A stretch of 64,000 nucleotides of DNA from Rhodoferax sp. (GTDB lineage: Bacteria > Pseudomonadota > Gammaproteobacteria > Burkholderiales > Burkholderiaceae_C), in NCBI RefSeq assembly GCF_013297935.1, contig NZ_JAAFIX010000001.1, forward strand, positions 621,466-685,465, read 5' to 3'. How positions within the stretch are numbered: position 1 is the first letter of the stretch; the number at the start of each line of letters is the position of its first letter. The notes beneath the pieces are model-generated. The model made no database searches and was not told the origin of the DNA. It saw only the letters and a list, made by a program, of their open reading frames with translations. The translations under genes and the position numbers were made by a program. Of this stretch, positions 57,978-64,000 are shown piece after piece.

Positions 57978-58106
57978 GCATAGCGTCCGAGCTAAGCGGG
58001 CGACGACGGCAGGGCGCTAGGCCCGGACCGATGACAATGGACAGAGCAGCACCGGCCCGGGCCTAGTGGCCTGCCATTGGCGCTCCGCTTAAGTGAGTGG
58101 TTTAGC
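57978..58106 (-). other. attC-like recombination site
   Basis: Minus strand, 129 bases with the core GCTATGC at its right end (57978-57984) and GCTAAAC at the left (58100-58106). CTTAAGCGGAGCG, GGCAGG and CTAGGCCCGG on the left pair with CCGGGCCTAG, CCTGCC and CGCCCGCTTAG on the right, leaving an unpaired centre. Lies between the stop of one small ORF and the start of the next. Confidence 0.6.
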
Positions 58107-58129
58107 CGCACCGGGATTCCCTCACGACT

Positions 58130-58585
58130 CTACTCTTTCACCAGTGCCTCGATCTTCTTCTGGTCAAGAAACTGGCCGATTCGACCAAACCCTTGTCCGA
58201 CATTTGGGTGAGTCATTAGCGAAGCCGAAGCCACTTGCCCAAGAATCTGAAAGCTGAGTTGCATTGCGATTGCACCCTCATACTTCAGCGCTTCACTGGT
58301 TTCTTTCCGACAGGCTACTGTTAGCAGGCGATCCATTAACGCGGCTGCCGTCCTGTCGATGTCATCGCGTTGCTCGGTAGAAACTGATGAGATATTCGAT
58401 ACATCCGGATGCAATGCTGCGTTCGCAAACATCCAACGAACAAGGTCAGTCTTGTCCTTCTGAGATGTAGCGGATACCAAGCACTTCCCCATGGTGTCAG
58501 CGTAGACACCTGCAATTACACTACTTGGCGCTGTGATGAGGATCGTGAGAAATAGAAGGAAGAGGGGCTTCATCATGGAGTTCAT
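58130..58585 (-). CDS. Small exported protein, unknown
   Basis: A 151-residue protein with a signal peptide (PLFLLFLTILITAPSSVIAG) and two Cys in the mature part (GKCLVS and VACRKET), perhaps one disulfide. ATG 58585 or 58576 is the start; the upstream frame crosses the attC-like site. About 32 bases separate the site core from the ATG, which suits a gene cassette. Family not recognised. Confidence 0.6.
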   Translation of the reverse strand: MNSMMKPLFLLFLTILITAPSSVIAGVYADTMGKCLVSATSQKDKTDLVRWMFANAALHPDVSNISSVSTEQRDDIDRTAAALMDRLLTVACRKETSEALKYEGAIAMQLSFQILGQVASASLMTHPNVGQGFGRIGQFLDQKKIEALVKE

Positions 58586-58616
58586 AAGTTGGAGACGTAA
58601 CGGCGGTTTCTGTGCG

Positions 58617-58703
58617 GCATAGCGTTGGAGGCTACCGGGACGCAACCCGTGCCGCGCTGCGGCAGCCCGAGGTTGCGCATCCTCGTGGGTCGACCGGTTA
58701 GAA
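58617..58703 (-). other. attC-like recombination site
   Basis: Minus strand, 87 bases from TTCTAAC (58697-58703) to GCTATGC (58617-58623). GATGCGCAACC, GGGCTGCCGC and GCGGCACGGGTTGCGTC form an imperfect stem. It starts just after the stop of the 130-residue ORF. The end CGCTATGCCGCACA is shared with the site at 57978. Confidence 0.65.
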
Positions 58704-58714
58704 GTTTGACGATT

Positions 58715-59107
58715 TCATTTCTTGAGCAGCGCGTGGTACCCATCTAAAAAAGTCCTGTATTTGGCGCATGGGACACCCTTGTTTGCAATATTCTCACTCG
58801 CGGTTTTTCTATGGTTTGCTATAGCTTCAGACAACACTTGGTCTCGCTCGGTCTTCACAAGGCCCCGACTTTCGCCTTCTGCCAAGATTCGTTGGGCTGA
58901 CTCTCTTTGCACATGTGCGTACTTCTGTTGCCATGCGGAAAAAACAGCACGACTGGGATAGCCACGCTGTTCGCAATAATCGGCGCTCAGTGAAGCGTAC
59001 TCAAAATAGAGCAGGTTTTCAGCCGCGTCCTTGAAACTGACCGCAAACGCCGGGCGGAATGTGAGCAACAGAAGTGCCGCAATGGCAGCGATGGTGTTGA
59101 TTTTCAT
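58715..59107 (-). CDS. Small exported protein, unknown
   Basis: A 130-residue protein with a signal peptide (NTIAAIAALLLLTFRPAFA). The mature chain is mainly helical and charged, with two Cys (DYCEQRG, VPCAKYR). ATG 59107 is used; GTG 59113 is possible. It is the most upstream ORF in the cassette-like block. Family not recognised. Confidence 0.6.
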   Translation of the reverse strand: MKINTIAAIAALLLLTFRPAFAVSFKDAAENLLYFEYASLSADYCEQRGYPSRAVFSAWQQKYAHVQRESAQRILAEGESRGLVKTERDQVLSEAIANHRKTASENIANKGVPCAKYRTFLDGYHALLKK

Positions 59108-59434
59108 CGGCACCGTCTACGTGTTATCGACGTCAAACAGGTCTTATGAACAACTTTGCGACTCACCATGACGACCTCCCAGCGCTTTGTTTAAGTCCTT
59201 GATTTATAGCTGACTTTGGGAGGTCGGCAGCGAATGCCCACCAACGAAAATTCCGTAAACCCCACACGCTTACTTACGAAGAAAAAGTCCCTGCTCTTAG
59301 GCAAGTTTCCGTCAATGCCTTGCAAGGCAAGATTTCATAGCGCACTAGCCATTCACTATCTTTTTCATAGCTACTCGCGCAATAAAAAAGAGGGCCGCGG
59401 CCCTCTTTTACTTGAAAACGGCAGCTCACAAAGC
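59108..59434. other. Gene-poor spacer
   Basis: No convincing gene. It holds the terminator at 59386, a partial copy of the interspersed repeat (about 59356-59381, TTTTTCATAGCTACTCGCGC) and AT-rich DNA next to the cassette block. No attI or integrase gene was found here. Confidence 0.6.
59386..59409. terminator. Bidirectional terminator hairpin after ahpF
   Basis: AAAAGAGGGCC and GGCCCTCTTTT form a perfect stem with T-runs on both strands. It follows the ahpF stop (59435, minus). Confidence 0.85.
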
Positions 59435-60991
59435 TTAGTGCCGGATCAAGTGGTCAAACGCGCTCAGCGCAGCCTTGGAGCCTTCGCTGGCTGCAATCAC
59501 GATTTGCTTGTAGGGCACGGTGGTGCAGTCGCCTGCGGCAAACACGCCGGGCACGTTGGTGTGGCCCTTGGCGTCCACCTCGATTTCACCAAACCGGCTC
59601 AGCTCCACCACGCCCTTCAGGAACTCGGTGTTGGGCACCAAGCCGATTTGCACGAACACGCCTTCCAGCGCTAAGTGGTGCTCCACGCCGGTGGCGCGGT
59701 CTTTGTACTTAAGGCCGTTGACCTTGCCGTCTGCACCGGTAATTTCGGTAGTTTGGGCGTTGGTGTGCACAGTCACGTTGGGCAGGCTGTGGAGCTTTTT
59801 CACCAGCACAGCGTCGGCCTTCAGTTGGTCGGCAAACTCAATCACGGTCACATACTTCACCACACCAGCCAGGTCTATAGCGGCTTCGATGCCGGAGTTG
59901 CCGCCGCCAATCACCGCCACGTCTTTGCCCTTGAACAAGGGGCCGTCGCAGTGCGGGCAGTAGGCCACGCCTTTGTTCTTGTACTCGGCCTCACCGGGCA
60001 CGTTCACATTGCGCCAGCGCGCGCCGGTGGACAAGATCACGGTCTTGGCCTTGAGCGTGCCGCCGTTGGCCAGCACCACTTCGGTCAAGCCCCCAGCTTC
60101 TGCGGCGGGCACAATTTTGTCGGCGCGCTGCAGGTTCATGATGTCCACGCCATACGAGCGGGTCTGGGCTTCCAGGGCAGCGGCGAACTTGGGGCCGTCG
60201 GTTTCTTGCACCGAGGGGTAGTTCTCAATAGCCATGGTGTCGTTGGTCTGGCCGCCAAAGCGCTCTGCCGCCACACCCACGCGGATGCCTTTGCGCGCCG
60301 CGTACACCGCAGCGGCCGCACCAGCGGGGCCACCGCCCACGATGAGCACGTCATACGGGTCTTTGGCGCTCAACTTGGCGGCATCTTTGTCGGCGGCGCC
60401 GGTGTCGAGCTTGGCCACAATTTCTTCCACCAGCATGCGGCCGTTGCCAAACAAAGCGCCGTTCAGGTAGACGCTAGGCACGGCCATGATTTCGCGGGCG
60501 TTGATTTCGTCTTGGAAGGCGCCGCCTTCAATGACGGTGGTTTTGACCTTGGGGTTCAAGATAGCCATGAGGCTCAAGGCCTGCACCACGTCCGGGCAGT
60601 TGTGGCAGGTGAGGCTCATGTAGACCTCAAAGTTGAAGTCGCCGTCCAGACCTTTGATCTGGTCGATCACGTCTTGCTCGACCTTGGGTGGGTGGCCGCC
60701 AGTCCACAGCAGGGCCAGCACCAGCGAGGTGAATTCATGGCCCAGGGGCAGGCCGGCAAAGCGCAGGTTGGTGTCAGTGCCACCGCGCTTGAGGCTGAAA
60801 GAGGGTTTGCGGGCATCCGTGCCGTCGTAGGCGACCGAGATTTTGTCGGCACGCAAACCTTGAATGGTTTGCAGCAGGTCGCGCATTTCGACCGAGTTGT
60901 CGTCATCACCCAGCGACGCCACGATCTCGATCGGCAGCGTCACGCGCTCCAAATAAGCGCCGAGTTGGGATTTGAGGGTGTCGTCTAACAT
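59435..60991 (-). CDS. ahpF: Alkyl hydroperoxide reductase subunit F
   Basis: A 518-residue flavoprotein recycling AhpC with NADH. The N-terminal double-thioredoxin domain has [13 protein letters not shown]. The FAD site is [18 protein letters not shown] and the second redox pair is [11 protein letters not shown]. It lies downstream of ahpC with 165 bases between, which contain a terminator and an interspersed repeat, so it probably has its own promoter as well. Confidence 0.95.
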   Translation of the reverse strand: MLDDTLKSQLGAYLERVTLPIEIVASLGDDDNSVEMRDLLQTIQGLRADKISVAYDGTDARKPSFSLKRGGTDTNLRFAGLPLGHEFTSLVLALLWTGGHPPKVEQDVIDQIKGLDGDFNFEVYMSLTCHNCPDVVQALSLMAILNPKVKTTVIEGGAFQDEINAREIMAVPSVYLNGALFGNGRMLVEEIVAKLDTGAADKDAAKLSAKDPYDVLIVGGGPAGAAAAVYAARKGIRVGVAAERFGGQTNDTMAIENYPSVQETDGPKFAAALEAQTRSYGVDIMNLQRADKIVPAAEAGGLTEVVLANGGTLKAKTVILSTGARWRNVNVPGEAEYKNKGVAYCPHCDGPLFKGKDVAVIGGGNSGIEAAIDLAGVVKYVTVIEFADQLKADAVLVKKLHSLPNVTVHTNAQTTEITGADGKVNGLKYKDRATGVEHHLALEGVFVQIGLVPNTEFLKGVVELSRFGEIEVDAKGHTNVPGVFAAGDCTTVPYKQIVIAASEGSKAALSAFDHLIRH

Positions 60992-61009
60992 GGTGATTCC
61001 TTCTGTTTA

Positions 61010-61062
61010 CTATCAAATTCATAGCTAGCTGCGCAGGTTTTGCGAGGGCTAGCGGCCCATTT
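61010..61062 (+). repeat. Interspersed intergenic repeat copy
   Basis: ATCAAATTCATAGCTAGCTG, GCGCAGGTTT and GGGCTAGCGGCCCATTT follow the consensus. It lies between ahpF and the ahpC terminator. Confidence 0.7.
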
Positions 61063-61068
61063 GGGCAT

Positions 61069-61115
61069 AAAAAAGCCGGGCAGCAGAGCGCACACGCGCT
61101 CTGACGCTACCCGGC
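61069..61115 (-). terminator. Rho-independent terminator after ahpC
   Basis: Minus strand: GCCGGGTAGC, CAGAGCGC, a GTGT loop, GCGCTCTG, GCCCGGC and TTTTTT. A long stem with a T-run just past the ahpC stop. It would limit ahpC readthrough into ahpF. Confidence 0.85.
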
Positions 61116-61156
61116 TGGTGAGCGCGCCGCAGCGCGCTACCGTGGGGCCAAGCTCT

Positions 61157-61720
61157 TTAGATCTTGCCGACCAGGTCCAGGGAAGGAGTGATGGTCTTGG
61201 CGCCTTCGTTCCACTTGGCGGGGCACACTTGGCCTGGGTTGGCGGCGGTGTACTGAGCAGCCTTGAGCTTGCGCAGGGTTTCTTTCACATCACGTGCGAT
61301 TTCGTTAGAGTGCACTTCCATGGTCTTGATCTGACCTTCTGGGTTGATGATGAAGGTGCCGCGCAGGGACATGCCGTCTTCGTCAATGTGCACGCCGAAA
61401 CCGCGGCTCAACACGTGGGTAGGGTCGCCGATCAGGGGGAACTTGGCCTTGCCCACTGCGGGGGAAGTCTCGTGCCACACCTTGTGCGCGAAATGGGAGT
61501 CGGTGGTCACGATGTAGACCTCTGCACCGGCCTTCTGGAATTCAGCGTAGTTGTCAGCTGCGTCTTCCACTTCGGTGGGGCAGTTGAAGGTGAACGCTGC
61601 GGGCATGAAAATGAACACGTTCCACTTGCCCTTGAGGGATTCGTTGGTCACGGTAACGAACTTGCCGTTGTGGAAGGCTTCGTTCTTGAAAGGAACGATG
61701 GTGGTGTTAATCAAAGACAT
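61157..61720 (-). CDS. ahpC: Alkyl hydroperoxide reductase subunit C
   Basis: A 187-residue typical 2-Cys peroxiredoxin. AFTFNCPTEVED carries the peroxidatic Cys and GQVCPAKWNEG the resolving Cys. Reduced by AhpF. It starts MSLINTTIVPFKN, with AGAGGAAA upstream as ribosome site. Confidence 0.96.
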   Translation of the reverse strand: MSLINTTIVPFKNEAFHNGKFVTVTNESLKGKWNVFIFMPAAFTFNCPTEVEDAADNYAEFQKAGAEVYIVTTDSHFAHKVWHETSPAVGKAKFPLIGDPTHVLSRGFGVHIDEDGMSLRGTFIINPEGQIKTMEVHSNEIARDVKETLRKLKAAQYTAANPGQVCPAKWNEGAKTITPSLDLVGKI

Positions 61721-61794
61721 GGTGATTTCCTCTTGAATTGGTTGTTCGATAAGTGAACGGGGTGAATCTTAGGCCCAGATTGCGATGTGTAGGG

Positions 61795-61811
61795 TTGATT
61801 GATCCAATCAA
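61795..61811. promoter_or_regulatory. Inverted repeat upstream of ahpC
   Basis: TTGATTGATCCAATCAA: 7-base arms (TTGATTG, CAATCAA) around ATC, about 75 bases before the ahpC ATG. Further upstream, minus strand CCTATGGGG and CCTATAGG could be parts of a peroxide-regulator (OxyR-type) site. Assignment is by position only. Confidence 0.35.
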
Positions 61812-61867
61812 GCAGATTGGAAAAACCTATAGGCCTGACCCACACCCCATAGGAATCTCCCATGGGC

Positions 61868-63160
61868 TCATGACACCGATGTGAACAGCCGGTGGTGCAG
61901 CCGCCGCAAAGACCACCACACACTGCCCGCTACCACCGGTATAGCCGCAGCCGCGGTGAGCTCGGGGCTCCAGGGCCAGCCGTGGTGCGAGGCTGCCTTG
62001 GCCAGATAGCTCACCAGGCCGATGATGTAGTAGGTGATGGCCGCCACCGAGAGCCCCTCCACCGTGGACTGCAGCTGCAGCTGCAAGCCCTGGCGGGTGT
62101 TCATGGTGGCCAAGAGCGCCTGGCTGCTTTGCTGCTGCTCAATTTCCACCCGCGTGCGCAGCAGGTTGCTGATGCGGGACACGCGCTGCGAGAGCGCGTC
62201 CTGCCGCCGGCTGGACCACGCACAGGTGCTGCGCGCGGGGGTGAGGCGCCGGTCCATGAACTCGCGGATGGTTTGCATGCCCGCCAAGCGGGACTCGGCA
62301 ATGTCTTCAATGCGCTTGTCGACCAACTCGAAATACGCGGCGCTGGCCGAGAAGCGCGAATGGGTGGCCGCGTGCTGGCTCTCCACCTGCCCGGCCAGAC
62401 GGGTCAGGCGGTCGAGCAACAGGGGCTCGTCGTTGCGGGTGGCGGAGCGAATGGCTTCTGCCAACTCTGCCAGCTCGCGCTCGGCGCTGGCCAGCACGTG
62501 CGAGGCCTCGCGCGCGGCAGGCAGGCCCAAGAGCGCGGCCATGCGGTAGGTCTCGATTTCCAGCAGGCACTGCACCAGGCGGCCCAGGCGGCGCGGCGTC
62601 ATGCCGCCGGCCAGCAGCACCATGCGGGAGAAGCCATCGGCGTGTACCGAAAAGTCGGTGTAAACCTCGCCCAGCCCATCGGCCACGGTGGAGGCCACCA
62701 GGGTTTCTTCGTGCAACACATGGCGCAGCCAGGGCAGCGCGTGGTCGTTTTTGGCAGGCAGCAGCCACAGGTGCAGGCAGGCCAGGCACTCGCCGGGCAG
62801 CTCGGCAAACCACTGCTGGGGCACTGCATCCAGCGCGACCTCGGGAGCCCGCTCGGTGCCGCTTTGCTCGGCAATGCTGCGCATAAAGGTCCAGGTCACA
62901 AACTCCGTGTGTAGCTCCCAGCGCACCTTGAAGGGGCCGAAGTCCATGCGCATGTGGATAGAGCCCTCTTCGGGTGCCGGGAGGTGGTGGTCGCGCGCCA
63001 ACGCTGCCATGTGGGCTCGGCTGGCATCGCGCTGCACCGCGTTGCAGGCCATCACCACATGTGAGAGCGCCATGGGCATGCCCATGGGCTCGGGCGGGCG
63101 GGCATGCACTTCGTTGTGCAGAGAAAGGCGCAGGCGGTGCTGAGGGGGGAGCTGTGTCAT
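61868..63160 (-). CDS. DUF3422 family membrane protein
   Basis: A 430-residue protein. LHNEVHARPPEPMG is the diagnostic DUF3422 opening. A long soluble part with a coiled-coil-like helical section (about 235-360) leads to two C-terminal transmembrane helices (LSVAAITYYIIGLVSYLAKA, AAAAIPVVAGSVWW). Role unknown. ATG 63160 is preferred over 63187. Confidence 0.87.
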   Translation of the reverse strand: MTQLPPQHRLRLSLHNEVHARPPEPMGMPMALSHVVMACNAVQRDASRAHMAALARDHHLPAPEEGSIHMRMDFGPFKVRWELHTEFVTWTFMRSIAEQSGTERAPEVALDAVPQQWFAELPGECLACLHLWLLPAKNDHALPWLRHVLHEETLVASTVADGLGEVYTDFSVHADGFSRMVLLAGGMTPRRLGRLVQCLLEIETYRMAALLGLPAAREASHVLASAERELAELAEAIRSATRNDEPLLLDRLTRLAGQVESQHAATHSRFSASAAYFELVDKRIEDIAESRLAGMQTIREFMDRRLTPARSTCAWSSRRQDALSQRVSRISNLLRTRVEIEQQQSSQALLATMNTRQGLQLQLQSTVEGLSVAAITYYIIGLVSYLAKAASHHGWPWSPELTAAAAIPVVAGSVWWSLRRLHHRLFTSVS

Positions 63161-63240
63161 GGCGGCTTCGATGAGGTCATGCTGCACTGCAGCGTTACCC
63201 CATCATAGAGCCGCACAAGGGCACCAGCGCCCCGGCATAT

Positions 63241-63693
63241 TCACACGAAGTTGCCTTTGTCCTCCAGAAGGTGGCAACCGCTGATCAGCCATTCATTCTT
63301 TTTGTGGCGCTCCAGGGTGTAGGCCGCAATCCAGTTGACGCCGTTTTCGTCTGTCAGGCGCACCTTGACCAGCGCCTCTTCACCCGCAATGACGGGCTTG
63401 AAGAACGCAGCGCTCGCATGGCGGTAGACCACTCCGTAGCGGAACTTGACCAGACTCATGAAGTTCTTGGCGCTACCCGACGAGGCCTTGATACCCGGGC
63501 TGGCGTATTTGAAGGCTTGCTCGGCATCGTCAGCGGCAAATGCGTCCAGCTGCTGCTGAATGACGGCAATCACCGCAGCCTCGATACGGTCAGGCTGCGC
63601 CTGTGCGGGTGCCACCCCACTCCATGCCACCAAGCCCAGCAGCAGAGCGATGCTGAGCGCTTCTTGAAAAAAACGGCTAAAGCGATAGGCCAT
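63241..63693 (-). CDS. DUF4864 domain exported protein
   Basis: A 150-residue protein. A signal peptide ends near PAQAQ. AAVIAVIQQQLDAFAADDAE, AFKYASPGIK and WLISGCHL are DUF4864 landmarks. The fold is expected to be NTF2-like. ATG 63693 is used because the signal peptide starts there. Confidence 0.82.
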   Translation of the reverse strand: MAYRFSRFFQEALSIALLLGLVAWSGVAPAQAQPDRIEAAVIAVIQQQLDAFAADDAEQAFKYASPGIKASSGSAKNFMSLVKFRYGVVYRHASAAFFKPVIAGEEALVKVRLTDENGVNWIAAYTLERHKKNEWLISGCHLLEDKGNFV

Positions 63694-63827
63694 ACCACCT
63701 CCTGTCAGGAAGGACGCCGGTGGAGGGATATCAAACACCGGTGAGACCAGTCTAGTCCTGAGCTCATGCGCTACCACCCGCCCTGCCGCTTACCCCAGTG
63801 AAACGATGGGGCACTCTCTGCGCCCAG

Positions 63828-63852
63828 AAAAAAGGCACCCGAAGGTGCCTTT
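63828..63852 (-). terminator. Rho-independent terminator
   Basis: Minus strand AAAGGCACC, loop TTCG, GGTGCCTTT and more T. It follows the stop of the transporter gene at 63877. Confidence 0.85.
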
Positions 63853-63876
63853 GTGCGAGAAACGTAGCGGCGGACA

Positions 63877-64000
63877 TCAATCCTCCACAAACGCCTCCTC
63901 CCGCTTAGCCTTGATAGACGGCAGCATCACCACCACCAGCAAAGCAAGAGCTGCTACCAACAGAGAAGCAGACAGCGGCCGTGTCACAAACACACTCCAG
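63877..64000 (-). CDS. C-terminal end of TctA-like permease (partial)
   Basis: The minus strand from the window edge reads FVTRPLSASLLVAALALLVV, then PSIKAKREEAFVED and TGA. This is the last transmembrane helix and the KKREExFVEE tail typical of tripartite tricarboxylate transporter large subunits (TctA). Most of the gene lies beyond the window. Confidence 0.75.
   Translation of the reverse strand, partial: WSVFVTRPLSASLLVAALALLVVVMLPSIKAKREEAFVED

Noticed and set aside
59675..60988. Long plus-strand open frame of 437 codons opposite ahpF
   Set aside because: It is an antisense shadow of a strongly conserved gene in GC-rich DNA; its conceptual protein is rich in Val, Gly, His and Ala without any recognisable motif.
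1..64000. CRISPR array, tRNA or rRNA genes
   Set aside because: No regularly spaced short repeats with unique spacers and no tRNA cloverleaf or rRNA signature was recognised on either strand by reading; a dedicated scan was not possible.

Overview
The window is a 64 kb piece of a GC-rich betaproteobacterial chromosome, most likely from the Comamonadaceae (Rhodoferax-like). This rests on the gene set (betaproteobacterial ahpC/ahpF, E. coli-type gshA, phasin, TctA-type transporter, DUF3422, DUF3179, YHS-domain proteins) and on a short interspersed intergenic repeat, roughly TTGCTAC..TAGTAGCT..GCGCA..GGGCTAGAGGC, present at least eight times. No rRNA, tRNA, CRISPR array or intact insertion sequence was seen, and the lineage call is an inference.

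Layout. 0-2.7 kb: an AT-richer island with an OLD-like ATPase translationally coupled to a D12-class adenine methyltransferase, a candidate defence pair. 2.8-4.1 kb: DUF924 protein, then a MntA/HepT toxin-antitoxin pair bracketed by two direct copies of the interspersed repeat. 4.2-12.4 kb: EamA exporter, divergent AraC/metallo-hydrolase-like pair bracketed by a 51-bp duplication of the eamA 3' end, a two-component system, an ECF sigma factor, and an ABC-2 exporter preceded by the fused remnants of two genes whose intact copies lie at 19-20.8 kb. 12.7-17.8 kb: DUF547 and DUF3179 proteins, a YHS protein, a Cys/Lys/Ala-repeat protein and decayed IS4- and IS5-type transposases. 17.8-22.6 kb: periplasmic thioredoxin plus CcdA-like protein, diiron ferritin-like protein plus KAS III-like synthase, glutathione reductase and thioredoxin. 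22.5-26.0 kb: a DUF427-egtD-egtB ergothioneine cassette lying between two about 250-bp direct repeats made of the trxA 5' end and the araC 3' end. 26-31.6 kb: two divergent AraC/redox-enzyme pairs, YHS protein, C45-type hydrolase, YafY regulator, VOC protein.

31.7-56.6 kb is mostly ordinary core and housekeeping DNA (uridine kinase, M14 peptidase, GST, Old Yellow Enzyme, TrxC, RNase D-like exonuclease, diguanylate cyclases, DsbG-like protein, MtfA-like peptidase, UspA, YedK/HMCES, RbgA/YlqF GTPase, phasin, GshA, SDR, NUDIX, DusC). Between 39.9 and 44.3 kb are four copies of a second intergenic repeat carrying DnaA-box-like 9-mers. 56.7-59.1 kb is an AT-richer, minus-strand block in which small ORFs (BrnT/BrnA, a DUF3592-like membrane protein, two small exported proteins) are each followed by an attC-like imperfect palindrome. 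It looks like an integron gene-cassette array without an integrase, and is the most striking structure in the window. 59.4-64 kb: ahpF, ahpC, DUF3422, DUF4864 and the end of a TctA-like permease.

Functionally the window is rich in thiol and peroxide chemistry: glutathione synthesis, reduction and use, two cytoplasmic thioredoxins, ergothioneine synthesis, AhpC/AhpF, a peroxiredoxin-like protein, a CMD-family protein, periplasmic thiol oxidoreductases and a Cys-rich exported protein. Over this backbone lie several small acquired modules, many bracketed by short direct repeats or duplicated gene ends.
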